Assembly (NCBI RefSeq): GCF_036250755.1
Contig: NZ_CP109583.1
Coordinates: forward strand, 3,100,001 to 3,164,000
Reading direction: 5' to 3'
Origin: Streptomyces uncialis
GTDB taxonomy: Bacteria; Actinomycetota; Actinomycetes; Streptomycetales; Streptomycetaceae
Length of the DNA stretch: 64,000 bases
How positions within the stretch are numbered: the stretch's first letter is position 1; every line of letters starts with the position of its first letter. Shown here one piece after another: positions 42,330 through 51,927 of the stretch. The notes beneath the pieces are model-generated. The model worked only from the letters and a program-made list of their open reading frames with translations. It ran no database searches and was not told the origin of the DNA. A program made the translations under genes and the position numbers.

Positions 42330-43718
42330 ATGACCGGAACGACAGCGCAGGCGCCGCCCACCCCACCGGCCGGGGCCCCCGCTGTCCGCCCGCCGCTGGG
42401 CCGCGGCACCGAACTGGTGCTCCTGGTCCCGGCGGTCCTGCTCGCGGTCTGCGGCTACTGCGCGGCGGGCCTCGGCAGGACCGGCGCGGTCCCGCCCGGC
42501 GTCGCCGCGTACGGCGCCGGGCTCGGCGCGCTCGCCCTTCTCGCGCATATCGCCGTACGGCTGCGCGCCCCGTACGCCGATCCGGTGCTGCTGCCGATCG
42601 CCGTCCTGCTCAACGGGATCGGCCTCGTCCTCATCTACCGGCTGGACCTGGAGACCCCGGGCGACCGCGCGGCCCCCGCGCAACTGGTCTGGTCGGCCCT
42701 GGGCGTCGCGCTGTTCACCGTGGTGGTGCTGGCCCTGCGCGACCACCGAATCCTCCAGCGGTACGCGTACCTCTGCATGGCGGCGGCCCTGGTGCTGATG
42801 ATCGTGCCGATCTTCTTCCCGGCGGTGAACGGCGCCCGGATCTGGATCAGGTTCGGCGGATTCTCGATCCAGCCGGGTGAGTTCGCCAAGATCCTGCTGG
42901 CGCTGTTCTTCGCGAGCTATCTCGCCGCCAACCGCCACGCGCTCGCGTACACGGGCCGCCGGATGTGGCGGCTCCAGCTGCCCACCGGCCGAGTGCTGGG
43001 CCCGATCGTCACGGTCTGGCTGCTCAGTGTGATCGTGCTGGTGCTCGAACGCGACCTCGGCACCTCGCTGCTCTTCTTCGGGCTGTTCGTCGTCCTCCTG
43101 TACGTGGCCACCGGCCGCACCGGCTGGATCGCGGTGGGACTCGCCCTCGCGGCGGCGGGCGCCACGGCCGTCGGGCGGCTCGAACCCCATGTGCACACCC
43201 GGGTCCAGGACTGGCTGCACCCCTTCGCGTCGATCGACGCGGGCCAGGGACCCAACCAGCTCGCCCAGTCGCTGTTCGCGTTCGCCGCGGGCGGGCTGCT
43301 CGGGACGGGCCTCGGCCTCGGCGACTCGATCCTCATCGGCTTCGCCGCCAAGTCGGACTTCATCCTGGCGACGGCCGGCGAGGAACTGGGCCTCGCGGGC
43401 CTTTCGGCGCTGTTCCTGCTGTACGCGCTGCTGGTGGAACGCGGCTTCCGCACCGGACTCGCCCTGCGCGACCCCTTCGGCCGGCTGCTCGCCGTGGGGC
43501 TCGCGTCGATCGTGGCCCTCCAGTCGTTCGTCATCGCGGGCGGGGTGACCGGACTGATCCCGCTGACGGGCATGGCCATGCCGTTCCTGGCCCAGGGCGG
43601 CTCCTCCGTCGTGACCAACTGGATCATCGTGGCCCTGCTGATCCGGCTCAGCGACTCCGCCCGCCGCCACCCCCCGGAGGACGACCCAACGGCCACGGAC
43701 GGGGGAACGGTCCGATGA
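42330..43718 (+). CDS. FtsW/RodA/SpoVE family (SEDS) glycosyltransferase
   Basis: 462-aa polytopic membrane peptidoglycan polymerase. It carries SEDS motifs ARIWIRFGGFSIQPGEFAKI, ERDLGTSLLFFGLFVVLLYVATGR and GLTGLIPLTGMAMPFLAQGG. Partner of the class B PBP whose start it overlaps (ATGA). The actinobacterial rodA-pbpA pair is usually near pknA/pknB and FHA genes; those are not here, so this is probably a paralogous pair. Confidence 0.93.
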   Translation: MTGTTAQAPPTPPAGAPAVRPPLGRGTELVLLVPAVLLAVCGYCAAGLGRTGAVPPGVAAYGAGLGALALLAHIAVRLRAPYADPVLLPIAVLLNGIGLVLIYRLDLETPGDRAAPAQLVWSALGVALFTVVVLALRDHRILQRYAYLCMAAALVLMIVPIFFPAVNGARIWIRFGGFSIQPGEFAKILLALFFASYLAANRHALAYTGRRMWRLQLPTGRVLGPIVTVWLLSVIVLVLERDLGTSLLFFGLFVVLLYVATGRTGWIAVGLALAAAGATAVGRLEPHVHTRVQDWLHPFASIDAGQGPNQLAQSLFAFAAGGLLGTGLGLGDSILIGFAAKSDFILATAGEELGLAGLSALFLLYALLVERGFRTGLALRDPFGRLLAVGLASIVALQSFVIAGGVTGLIPLTGMAMPFLAQGGSSVVTNWIIVALLIRLSDSARRHPPEDDPTATDGGTVR

Positions 43719-45223
43719 GCGCCCGTCCCGTACGCGCCCGGAGCATGAGCCGCTGCGTGCGGCACACCGCCGCCCTCTGTCTGCTGCTGCTCGTCGCCCT
43801 GCTGGTGAACGCGGCCCGGGTCCAGATCGTCGAGGCGGGCACCCTGGACGACAACCCCGCCAACCGCCGGTCGGCCATCGCCCGGTACGCCGAGCCGCGC
43901 GGCGACATCCTGGTGGACGACCGCCCGGTCACCGGCTCCAAGGACACCGGCGAACAGCTCCGCTACGAACGCGTGTACCGCGACGGCCCGTTGTACGCGC
44001 CGGTGACCGGCTTCTCCTCCCAGCTGTACGGGACGTCCTTCCTGGAGAACGCGGAGGACTCCGTCCTGGCGGGCACCGACCCGATGCTCGCGCCGCTGCC
44101 CCTGTGGCACGAACTCACCCGCTCCCGCTCCCCCGGCGGCCGGATCGCGACCACCCTCGACGGGTCGGCGCAGCGGGCCGCGTACGACGGGCTCGCGGGC
44201 CGCAAGGGCGCGGTGGCCGCCCTGGAACCGGGCACCGGCCGGGTTCTCGCCCTGGTGTCGACGCCCTCGTACGACCCGGGCAGGCTGTCCGGCAACGGCC
44301 CGGCCGTCGAGAGCGCGTGGCGGCGGCTGAACGGCTCCCCGGACCAGCCGATGCTCAACCGGGCGATCCGCCAGACCTATCCCCCGGGCTCGACCTTCAA
44401 GGTGGTGACGGCCGCGGCGGCCCTGGAGACGGGGACGGTACGGGACCTGGACGACCCCACCGACTCCCCCGACCCGTACCGGCTGCCCGGCTCCACGTCC
44501 TCCCTGACCAACGAGGTCGACGGCTGCGAGGACGCCTCCCTGCGCTACGCCTTCACCTGGTCGTGCAACACCGTCCTCGCGAAGCTCGGCACCCGGGTGG
44601 GGCTCGCCGGGATGACCGGCACGGCGGAGGACTTCGGCTTCAACGACCGGGGGCTGCGCGTCCCGTCCCCGGTGGCCGCCAGCAACTTCGACCGCCGGAT
44701 GGACAAGGCGCAGCTCGCGCTCTCCTCCGTCGGGCAGTTCGACACCCGGGCGACCCCGCTCCAGATGGCGATGGTCGCGGCGGCGGTGGCGGGCGGCGGC
44801 ACGGTCCGCACCCCGTACCTCGTGGACCGCGCCACCACCCACGACGGCAGCCCCGTCCGCACCCCGGGCTCCCGGGTGCTGCACCAGGCGATGAACGCCC
44901 GCACCGCGGCGCAACTGCGCGAGCTGATGACGGAGGTCGTCGAGAACGGCACGGGCGGCAAGGCGGCGATCCCCGGCGCCACGGTCGGCGGCAAGACGGG
45001 CACGGCCCAGCACGGTGTCGGCAACACCGGCACCCCGTACGCCTGGTTCATCTCCTGGGCCCACGCGGACGGCTCCCCGGAACCGGCGGTCGCGGTGGCG
45101 GTGGTCGTGGAGGACGCGTCGGCGGTACGCGGCGAGATCAGCGGCGGGGGCGACGCGGCGCCGATCGCGCGGGCGGTGATGGGGGCGGTCCTGGACGGCG
45201 CGGAACGGAAACGGGACCGCTGA
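43715..45223 (+). CDS. class B penicillin-binding protein (PbpA-like transpeptidase)
   Basis: 502 aa. One N-terminal transmembrane segment (about 17-35) anchors an extracellular dimerisation and transpeptidase domain. Active site: PPGSTFK (nucleophile Ser), WSCNT (SxN) and GGKTGTAQ (KTG). Cross-links glycan made by the upstream SEDS protein, with which it is translationally coupled. Confidence 0.95.
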   Translation: MSARPVRARSMSRCVRHTAALCLLLLVALLVNAARVQIVEAGTLDDNPANRRSAIARYAEPRGDILVDDRPVTGSKDTGEQLRYERVYRDGPLYAPVTGFSSQLYGTSFLENAEDSVLAGTDPMLAPLPLWHELTRSRSPGGRIATTLDGSAQRAAYDGLAGRKGAVAALEPGTGRVLALVSTPSYDPGRLSGNGPAVESAWRRLNGSPDQPMLNRAIRQTYPPGSTFKVVTAAAALETGTVRDLDDPTDSPDPYRLPGSTSSLTNEVDGCEDASLRYAFTWSCNTVLAKLGTRVGLAGMTGTAEDFGFNDRGLRVPSPVAASNFDRRMDKAQLALSSVGQFDTRATPLQMAMVAAAVAGGGTVRTPYLVDRATTHDGSPVRTPGSRVLHQAMNARTAAQLRELMTEVVENGTGGKAAIPGATVGGKTGTAQHGVGNTGTPYAWFISWAHADGSPEPAVAVAVVVEDASAVRGEISGGGDAAPIARAVMGAVLDGAERKRDR

Positions 45224-45241
45224 AATCGCGGGGCCGCGGGG

Positions 45242-45850
45242 TCAGGGGCTGGGGCGGCGGGGGTGGATCGCGGTGAGGTCGATGTCGATGGCGAACGGCG
45301 TGACGAGTTTCAGCCTGGCGTGGTGAATCCCGGTCAGGGCGTAGCTACGGCTCGCCGGGTCCAGTTCGTAGACGTAGACGACGGGCAGGCCGTCGTTCGC
45401 CTCGACGCGCCAGTAGTGCGGAATGCCTGCCCGCGCGTACTTGGGCGGCTTGATGTCGCGGTCGCGGGCGACCGAATCGTCGGACACCACCTCGACAGCG
45501 ATGAGCACGTCCTCGGGCTCGAACCAGGTCTGCCCCGAACCGGTGTCCGCGTCGACCGGCACCACGAGGACATCGGGCTCGGGCCGGTTCTTCCGGTCGA
45601 GCTTCGTCGTCATCTCGCGGATCGCTTCCAGGTGCGGCGGCGCCTGCGCGATCAGCTCGTTCTCCAACAGACGTACGGTCCGCGCGTGGAATCGGGTCCG
45701 CGGACTCACGAGGACGAGGGTCCCGTCGATCAGCTCCGTGTGCGGAGGTAGATTCGGAAGCTTGTCGAGGTCGTCCGCCACCCAGCCGCCCACCGGCGGA
45801 CGAGCCCACTCGTAGTGCTCGTCCAGCCCGTAGTCGCGTTCAGCGTTCAT
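45242..45850 (-). CDS. Uma2 family (DUF820) endonuclease-like protein
   Basis: 202 aa with the Uma2 PD-(D/E)xK-type core: ELIDGTLVLVSP, PEPDVLVVPVDA, EDVLIAVEVVSDDSVARDRDIKPPKYARAGIPHYW. Family function in the cell is unresolved. ATG 45850 has GGGAG upstream; a second ATG lies at 45862. Convergent with the PBP gene. Confidence 0.92.
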   Translation of the reverse strand: MNAERDYGLDEHYEWARPPVGGWVADDLDKLPNLPPHTELIDGTLVLVSPRTRFHARTVRLLENELIAQAPPHLEAIREMTTKLDRKNRPEPDVLVVPVDADTGSGQTWFEPEDVLIAVEVVSDDSVARDRDIKPPKYARAGIPHYWRVEANDGLPVVYVYELDPASRSYALTGIHHARLKLVTPFAIDIDLTAIHPRRPSP

Positions 45851-45947
45851 GATCGCTCCCATGGGCCGGATCGTGCCTGATACGGCCAGGGTACCCAGGA
45901 CGAACGGTGACTGATCATCCGATCGGGTGACGAACACACCGGCGGGC

Positions 45948-46868
45948 TCACCCCGCGTCCGCCGTCACCCAGCCCGGCAGGGACTCGCGGCGCTTCAGCC
46001 ACGCCTCCGAGACGCTGGCCGTGCCGGTACGTGCGCCGACGATGCCCGCGGTGATGGCACAGGTGGTGTCCACGTCGCCGAAGCCCTCGGCGGTGGCCCA
46101 CAGCGCGGAGACCAGGTCGTCGGTGTGGCGCGCGGCGGTCCAGACGGCGAACGGGACGGTGTCGTCGGCGCGGATCCGCCCGCCGCTGCCCAGGGCGTCG
46201 GCGGCCCGCCCGGGCTCGGTGGAGAAGGGGAGGTCGTCCGCTCTCAGCAGTCCGTCCCGTACCGCGCCGGGCGGGGTGGCCTCCGCGACGGCGGCGATGG
46301 TGAGCCGGGCGCGGGCGGCCAGCGCGGCGGCGACCGCGACGGCGACGGCCCCCGCGACGGCCTGCGGATGCGCGTGGGTGACCCGGGCGGAGACCTCGGC
46401 CTGCGCGACCGCGCGTTCGAGGTCGTCGCAGAACCACGCGCCGAGCGGGGCGACCCGCATCGCCGCGCCGTTGCCGAGGCTGCCTTCGCCGCCGAACAGG
46501 GCGGGGGCGAGCTCCGGCCAGCGCTCGGGGTGCTCCGCGTAGTGCGGGAGGAGTTCGTGCATCCCGGCTCCGTAGCCGCGTCCCGGGTCGGCCGCGTATC
46601 CCTGGCCGAAGGCCCCGGCGAGGGCCGTCGGGTCGACCTCCCCGTGCTCCTCCAGGACCCTCAGCACCCCGAGCGCCATCGCGGTGTCGTCGGTCCAGCG
46701 CCAGTCCTTCTCCTGCGGCATACGGCGGGCCCGGACCTCCTCGTAGGCCTGCTGGCGCTCCCGGAACAGCGGGAACCAGCGCTCACCGAACGCGTCCCCG
46801 AGGGCTAGCGCTTCGAGGCTGTCACGTGCGGCGGCGCGGCGGTCCGCGGGGGCGAGGGCTTCGTTCAT
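45948..46868 (-). CDS. ADP-ribosylglycohydrolase family protein
   Basis: 306 aa. Metal-binding motifs of the DraG/ARH family: ALALGDAFGERW near the N-terminus, WTDDTAMALGVLRVL, and GFGDVDTTCAITAGIVGAR near the C-terminus. It probably removes ADP-ribose from proteins or nucleic acid. ATG 46868. Confidence 0.93.
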   Translation of the reverse strand: MNEALAPADRRAAARDSLEALALGDAFGERWFPLFRERQQAYEEVRARRMPQEKDWRWTDDTAMALGVLRVLEEHGEVDPTALAGAFGQGYAADPGRGYGAGMHELLPHYAEHPERWPELAPALFGGEGSLGNGAAMRVAPLGAWFCDDLERAVAQAEVSARVTHAHPQAVAGAVAVAVAAALAARARLTIAAVAEATPPGAVRDGLLRADDLPFSTEPGRAADALGSGGRIRADDTVPFAVWTAARHTDDLVSALWATAEGFGDVDTTCAITAGIVGARTGTASVSEAWLKRRESLPGWVTADAG

Positions 46869-46879
46869 GGCGTCATGTT

Positions 46880-47300
46880 GCCAGGTGATCGTCCCGTCGC
46901 GCCTTCGCTTCCGCCCCAGGGGTTCGCCTTCGCTCGCGCCCCGGAGTTTCCTGTGCCGGGCGCACTTCGTTCCTGTGCCGTCGCTCGGTGGTTTCGCGCA
47001 GTTCCCCGCGGGTCGCCTTCGCTCGCGCCCCGGGGTTTCCTGTACTGGGCGTACTTCGTTCCTGTGCCGTCGCTCGTGGGTGCGCAGTTCCCCGCGCCCC
47101 TTTGGGGCGCCCGCTCGCTGTTTCCGTTCGGGTGCGGGTCGCCTTCGCCCGCGACCCGGGGTTCCACACCTCGCCGCAATTGCGCCTGTACCGGTTCCCC
47201 GTGGGTGCGCAGTTCCCCGCGCCCCTGGGTAGTCGGGGCCCTGCGTACTTGTTCCTGGACGGGTACTCCGGGCTGGGCGTACTTGTTCCTGGACGGGTAG
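46880..47300. repeat. repeat cluster F (arms only)
   Basis: The gap between the ADP-ribosylglycohydrolase and MerR genes holds copies of the core near 46995, 47080 (with GCGCCCC-TTT-GGGGCGC) and 47205, separated by GGTCGCCTTCGCTCGCGCCC and GTACTTCGTTCCTGTGCCGT blocks. No central element here and no gene. Confidence 0.8.
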
Positions 47301-47343
47301 CGGGGTTGACCCTTACGTGGGGTCAGGGGTGAGGGTCCGGGGT

Positions 47344-48462
47344 GTGGAAGAGCATCTGAGTGTGGGACGTGTGGCCGGGCTCGCCGGGGTGACCGTCCGC
47401 ACCCTGCATCACTACGACCGGATCGGCCTCGTACAGCCGTCCGCGCGGACCCCGGCCGGGTACCGGGCCTACGCGGCGGGTGACGTGGAGCGGCTTCGGG
47501 AGGTGCTCGCCTACCGGCGGCTGGGCTTCGGGCTGCGTGAGATCGCGGAGCTGGTCGACGACCCCGCCACCGACGCGGTCGCCCACCTGCACCGACTACG
47601 CGGACTGCTCCTGGAACAGCGCGACCGCGCCGCCGCCATGGTGACCGCCATCGACAAGGAACTGGAGACACGGGCCATGGGGAAACGAACGACACCGGAG
47701 GAACAGCTGAAGATGTTCGGCGCACAGCTGTACGAGACGATCGGCTCCGCCTATCCGGCGACACGGCGCACCGAACCCCGGATCGCCGCGCGGGTCTGGG
47801 ACGCGCTCGGGGACGCCAGGACCGTACTGAACGTAGGAGCCGGTACCGGCTCCTACGAGCCCCCGGACCGTGACGTCACGGCGGTGGAACCCTCAGCGGT
47901 CATGCGGGCGCAGCGCCCCCCGGACGCCGCGCCGTGCGTGGCCGCCGCCGCGGAAAAACTGCCCTTCGATGACGGGTCCTTCGACGCCGCGATGGCCTTC
48001 AGCACCGTGCACCACTGGCGGGACCCGATCGCGGGGCTGCGCGAGATGCGGCGCGTGGCCCGCCGCGTCGTGGTGTTCACCCACGACAGCAGTGACAGCG
48101 GCTGGCGTCAGCGGTTCTGGCTCACCCGTGACTACCTGCCCGAGATCACCGGCCTCGTCGCCGGCCGCCCCTCCGTGGACCGTCTGGCCGACGCGATCGG
48201 AGCCCGTAGGCAACCGGTGCTCATCCCGTGGGACTGCGCCGACGGCTTCCTGGAGGCCTATTGGCGCCGACCCGAGGCCTACCTGGAGGAGCATGTCCGC
48301 CGCGCGGTCTCGGTGTGGACCCGGGTAGGACCGCAGGCCGAACAGCGGGCGGTGCACCGCCTCCGCGACGACCTCTCCTCCGGCCGCTGGACCGAACGCA
48401 ACCGCGAACTCCTCGCCCTGGACACAGCGGAACTGGGCCTGCGCCTCCTGGTGGCCGAGTGA
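47344..48462 (+). CDS. MerR regulator fused to a SAM-dependent methyltransferase
   Basis: 372 aa. Residues 1-75 are a MerR HTH (VGRVAGLAGVTVRTLHHYDRIGL, GYRAYAAGDVERLREVL), followed by a coiled dimerisation helix to about 110. The rest is a class I methyltransferase with motif I LNVGAGTGSYEP, acidic loop VTAVEPSAVM, and motif IV region FDAAMAFSTVHHWRDP. The usual TipA-type effector domain is replaced by this domain. GTG 47344 is chosen; GTGs at 47317 and 47329 are possible. It may regulate in response to SAM or the methylation substrate. Confidence 0.85.
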   Translation: MEEHLSVGRVAGLAGVTVRTLHHYDRIGLVQPSARTPAGYRAYAAGDVERLREVLAYRRLGFGLREIAELVDDPATDAVAHLHRLRGLLLEQRDRAAAMVTAIDKELETRAMGKRTTPEEQLKMFGAQLYETIGSAYPATRRTEPRIAARVWDALGDARTVLNVGAGTGSYEPPDRDVTAVEPSAVMRAQRPPDAAPCVAAAAEKLPFDDGSFDAAMAFSTVHHWRDPIAGLREMRRVARRVVVFTHDSSDSGWRQRFWLTRDYLPEITGLVAGRPSVDRLADAIGARRQPVLIPWDCADGFLEAYWRRPEAYLEEHVRRAVSVWTRVGPQAEQRAVHRLRDDLSSGRWTERNRELLALDTAELGLRLLVAE

Positions 48463-48471
48463 GCCACCTCC

Positions 48472-48649
48472 CGCAGTCGCCCGGCTACGGAAGGGGGTGG
48501 GCGGGAATCTCTGCCCGCAGACTCCGACGCCACCAATACAGCCACTGAACGCCCGTACCGAGCGCGTTGGAGCGAGGACGGAGAATCCCGACCGGCCCCG
48601 ACCCGAAGAACCCACAGGACGCGCCCCAAAGGGGCGCGGGGAACTGCGC
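48472..48649. repeat. truncated structured repeat element (copy D)
   Basis: Begins within about 10 bp of the methyltransferase stop, lacks the left inverted repeat, and ends with GCGCCCCAAAGGGGCGCGGG plus AACTGCGC (48621-48649). The interior keeps GGGTGGGCGGGAATCTCTGC and GGAGCGAGGACGGAGAATCC but has a different variable segment (ACCAATACAGCCACTGAACG). A right-arm repeat follows near 48708. Confidence 0.75.
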
Positions 48650-48854
48650 AAAAGACGAGGGCAGGCCCGCACCCGGCCGACAACACCAGACAGGCAGCGC
48701 CCCCACAGGGGCGCGGGGAACTACGCAAACCCACCGAGCGACGGCACAGGAAACAAAATACGCCCAGCACAAGAAACCCGGGGCCGAGGCCGGACGACCC
48801 GCACCGGAGAACCGGTCAAGGCGCCCCCGCCAGAACAAGTGGGACACTACCCCC

Positions 48855-49142
48855 GTGCGCAGCGAGAACACCCCCTTCGTCGGCGGACCCCTGGACGGCC
48901 GGGTCCTCCCGGTCCTCGTGGGACCCACCGGCCACCCCCCGAAGATCTACCGCGTCCCCGTCCCGGCCCCGACGGAGGACACCCCGCCGACCGTCCACAT
49001 CTACCGCCGGGTCTCCGTCGTGGCCGGACGCCGCCTCCCCCTGCACAGGGGGTGGCGCTACGAGTACGACCCGGACGGCGACCCCGGCGGTCCCAAGTGG
49101 CCGTGGAGCAGACGCGCCACCCCCGGCCGCCCGCCCGGGTGA
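48855..49142 (+). CDS. small hypothetical protein
   Basis: 95-aa basic, Pro/Arg-rich protein: VRSENTPFVGGPLDGRVLPV at the start, then HIYRRVSVVAGRRLPLHRGWRYEYDPDGDPGG. Cytosolic; family not recognised. GTG 48855; no strong SD. Flanked by repeats upstream. Confidence 0.55.
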   Translation: MRSENTPFVGGPLDGRVLPVLVGPTGHPPKIYRVPVPAPTEDTPPTVHIYRRVSVVAGRRLPLHRGWRYEYDPDGDPGGPKWPWSRRATPGRPPG

Positions 49143-49245
49143 CCCCGTTGCTCCGAACCGCCCAGCCCCCCGCGCGCGATCCCGTACCCCCGCTGATGCT
49201 CGCCCTGCGGGGCGCACCGGCCGCCCCCTGCGCGGAGGTGACGAC

Positions 49246-50487
49246 ATGTCAGGAACACGGACACACAAGGCGCGCACGGCGACCCTGGCCACCCTGCTGG
49301 CGGCCGGACTCCTCGCCCCCGGAGCCCCGGGCACCCCAGGCACCGGCACCGCGTCCGCCGCGCCGAGCGCACCAGGCACACCCGGCACACCCCCCGTACC
49401 CGCGGCCCCGGCCGCCCCTGCGGCCCCAGCCGCCCCCGCACCGGACCGCTCCGTCAGCGCCCTCCTGACGGACCTTCAGCGGCTGTACCGGGAGGCGGGC
49501 TCGGCCACCGCGCGCTACCGCGCCACCGACGAGGAACTGAGCCGCCGCCGCGACCGCGTCGGCACCCTCCAGCGCCGGCTCGCCGACGCCCGCGGCGCCC
49601 TGCACACCAGCCGGGGAGCCGCGGCCCGCCTCGCCCGCCAGCAGTACCGCGGCGCCGACAGCCTCTCCCCGTACCTGCGGCTGCTGACGGCCCGCAGCCC
49701 CCGCCAGCTCCTCGACGAGAGGTACATCCTGGCGCGGGTGTCCCAGCACCGGGCCGCGGCGGTGGACCGGCTCACCGGGTCCGAACGGACCGCGGACGGT
49801 CTCGCGAGCGCGGCCCGCGCGGCACTGGACGAACAGCAGACCCTCGCGGCACGCCACCGCGAGGAGCGGGACGCCGTCACCGGGAAGCTCGACGAGGTCG
49901 AGCGACTGCTCGCCTCCCTCACCCCCGAGCAGCTCGGCCGGCTGGGGCAGCTGGAGTCCGCGGGGGCCGAGGCCGGCACCCCGCGGGAGTTCGTGGAGTC
50001 CGGGGCGCTCGCCGGACCGCAGGCGAGGTCGGCCGCGCCCTCCGCGACCGGTGAGGCCGCGCTGCGCTACGCCGTCGGGCAGATCGGCAAACCGTACGAG
50101 TGGGGAGCGGTGGGCCCCACCGCGTTCGACTGCTCGGGGCTGACGTCGAAGGCGTGGGCGGCGGCCGGTGCCGGTATCCCCCGGACCAGCCAGGAGCAGT
50201 GGAACGAGCTGCGCCGGGTACCGCTGGGCGCGCTGCGCCCCGGGGACCTGGTCGTGTACTTCCCGGGCGCGACGCATGTGGCGCTCTACCTCGGGGGCGG
50301 CCGGGTCGTGCAGGCCCCGCGCCCCGGCGCGAAGGTCAAGGTGTCACCCGTCGCGGCGAACCCCGTGCTCGGCGCGGTGCGGCCGGACCCGGACGAGCCC
50401 GCGATGACGGGCTACCGCCCACCGGAGCTGCCGTCCGGGGCCGACGCGGGTTCCGACGCGGGCTACGACTCCACGACGGCCCCGTGA
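49246..50487 (+). CDS. secreted NlpC/P60 peptidoglycan hydrolase
   Basis: 413 aa. Signal peptide (about 1-40), Pro/Ala linker, coiled-coil region (about 68-260: LTDLQRLYREAGSATARYR...), then an NlpC/P60 domain with catalytic Cys in FDCSGLTSKAW and His in THVALYLGGG. Cleaves D-Glu-DAP-type bonds in cell-wall peptides; RipA-like. ATG 49246 with GGAGG nine bases upstream. Confidence 0.94.
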   Translation: MSGTRTHKARTATLATLLAAGLLAPGAPGTPGTGTASAAPSAPGTPGTPPVPAAPAAPAAPAAPAPDRSVSALLTDLQRLYREAGSATARYRATDEELSRRRDRVGTLQRRLADARGALHTSRGAAARLARQQYRGADSLSPYLRLLTARSPRQLLDERYILARVSQHRAAAVDRLTGSERTADGLASAARAALDEQQTLAARHREERDAVTGKLDEVERLLASLTPEQLGRLGQLESAGAEAGTPREFVESGALAGPQARSAAPSATGEAALRYAVGQIGKPYEWGAVGPTAFDCSGLTSKAWAAAGAGIPRTSQEQWNELRRVPLGALRPGDLVVYFPGATHVALYLGGGRVVQAPRPGAKVKVSPVAANPVLGAVRPDPDEPAMTGYRPPELPSGADAGSDAGYDSTTAP

Positions 50488-50526
50488 GCACCCGGCGAGC
50501 ACCGGGTGGACGGCCCCCTGAACGCC

Positions 50527-50560
50527 CCGTGCGGCCGCCCCGGACGGGACGGCCGCACGG
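50527..50560. terminator. bidirectional terminator hairpin
   Basis: CCGTGCGGCCG (50527-50537) and CGGCCGCACGG (50550-50560), perfect 11-bp stem between convergent genes. Confidence 0.75.
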
Positions 50561-50592
50561 ACCGGCGGAAGCAGGCGGCCTCAGGGACCCGA

Positions 50593-51849
50593 TCAGCCCG
50601 ACAGGGAAGCCAGGTACGCCTCGGCCTTCTCGGGCTCGAAGAAGAAGTTCTCGAAGTCCGACGGGTCGTTGAACCCGTTGGCGAACCGGTCCGCGACCGG
50701 CTGGAGCGCGCCCGCCGCGCCGATCAGGTTCAGCACGTGCTCCGGCGGCGCGCCGAGCATCGCGTTGGTCCACTTGGTGACGTGCTGCGCCGTCTGCCAG
50801 TAGCGCTCGAACGTGGCGGTCATCCACGTCTCGTCGAACTCGCCGTCACCGTGGGCCACGATCGACTCCAGGTACGACGCCGCGCACTTGGACGCCGAGT
50901 TGGAGCCCTGCCCGGTGATCGGGTCGTTGGCGACGACGACATCGGCGACGCCCAGCACCACGCCCCCGCCGGGCAGCCGCCCGACCGGGTTGCGGACGGT
51001 CGGGGCGTAGCGCCCGGACAGCGTGCCGTTGGCGTCGGTCAGCTCGGCCTTGGTGGCGCGCTCGTACTCCCACGGCGTGAACCGCTTCATCAGGTCCAGG
51101 GTGAGCGCGAGATGCTCCGAGGGGTCCTTGACGCCCTTGAAGGCGTCGAGGGGTCCGCCGGGTATGCCCTCCCAGAACAGGATGTCGGCGCGGCCGGACA
51201 ATGTCAGCGTCGGCATCACGAACAGTTCGCCGACCCCGGGCACCAGGTTGCAGCGGACCGCGTCGTAGTCGGGGTGCTCGGGGCGGACCCCGAGACCGTG
51301 GACGTAGGCGACGGCGAGCGCGCGCTGGGGCTCGCTGTACGGGGAGCGGGAGGCGTCCCGGCCGAACATCGAGACGAGTTCGCCCTTGCCCGCTGACACG
51401 AGTACGAGGTCGTAGGCGCGGGAGAAGTAGTCGAGGTCGGAGACGGCGGCGCCGTGGATGACGACGCGGCCGCCGCGCTGCGCGAAGGTCTCCATCCAGC
51501 CGGCCATCTTGATCCGCTGGTCGACGGACTGCGCGTGTCCGTCGAGCTGTCCGACCCAGTCGATGACCCGTGGTCTGGCGCCGCCCGGGTCGTCCTCGGG
51601 GGCGGGTCCCGCGACGGAGACCCCGAGGCCCTTGATCTTCGGGGCCTGGGACTCCCAGAAGTTGACCTGGAGATCGCGCTCGTGCTGGAGCGCGGTGTGG
51701 AACATGCACTGCGTGGACATGACCCGGCCGGACCGGATCTCGTCCGCGGTGCGGTTGGACATCAGGGTGACCTCGTACCCCTGGGACTGGAGGCCGAGGG
51801 CGAGCTGGAGACCGGACTGACCGGCACCGACTATGAGTATTGTCCGCAT
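50593..51849 (-). CDS. StyA-type FAD-dependent monooxygenase (conservon fifth gene)
   Basis: 418-aa flavoprotein resembling the styrene monooxygenase oxygenase component. The N-terminal dinucleotide fold is ILIVGAGQSGLQLALGLQSQGYEV; later DPITGQGSNSASKCAASYLESI is the second FAD-contacting segment. No reductase domain is fused, so a separate flavin reductase would be needed. ATG 51849 has AGGAG upstream. It follows cvnD by 78 bp in the same orientation, the position at which some conservons carry a cytochrome P450 (cvnE). Confidence 0.85.
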   Translation of the reverse strand: MRTILIVGAGQSGLQLALGLQSQGYEVTLMSNRTADEIRSGRVMSTQCMFHTALQHERDLQVNFWESQAPKIKGLGVSVAGPAPEDDPGGARPRVIDWVGQLDGHAQSVDQRIKMAGWMETFAQRGGRVVIHGAAVSDLDYFSRAYDLVLVSAGKGELVSMFGRDASRSPYSEPQRALAVAYVHGLGVRPEHPDYDAVRCNLVPGVGELFVMPTLTLSGRADILFWEGIPGGPLDAFKGVKDPSEHLALTLDLMKRFTPWEYERATKAELTDANGTLSGRYAPTVRNPVGRLPGGGVVLGVADVVVANDPITGQGSNSASKCAASYLESIVAHGDGEFDETWMTATFERYWQTAQHVTKWTNAMLGAPPEHVLNLIGAAGALQPVADRFANGFNDPSDFENFFFEPEKAEAYLASLSG

Positions 51850-51927
51850 ACGGATGTTCTCCTGTTGAACCACGTGAGCCAGTGAACGACGGGAACAGCT
51901 GGGGATCTCCCGGGCCGTGTCCCGCGA

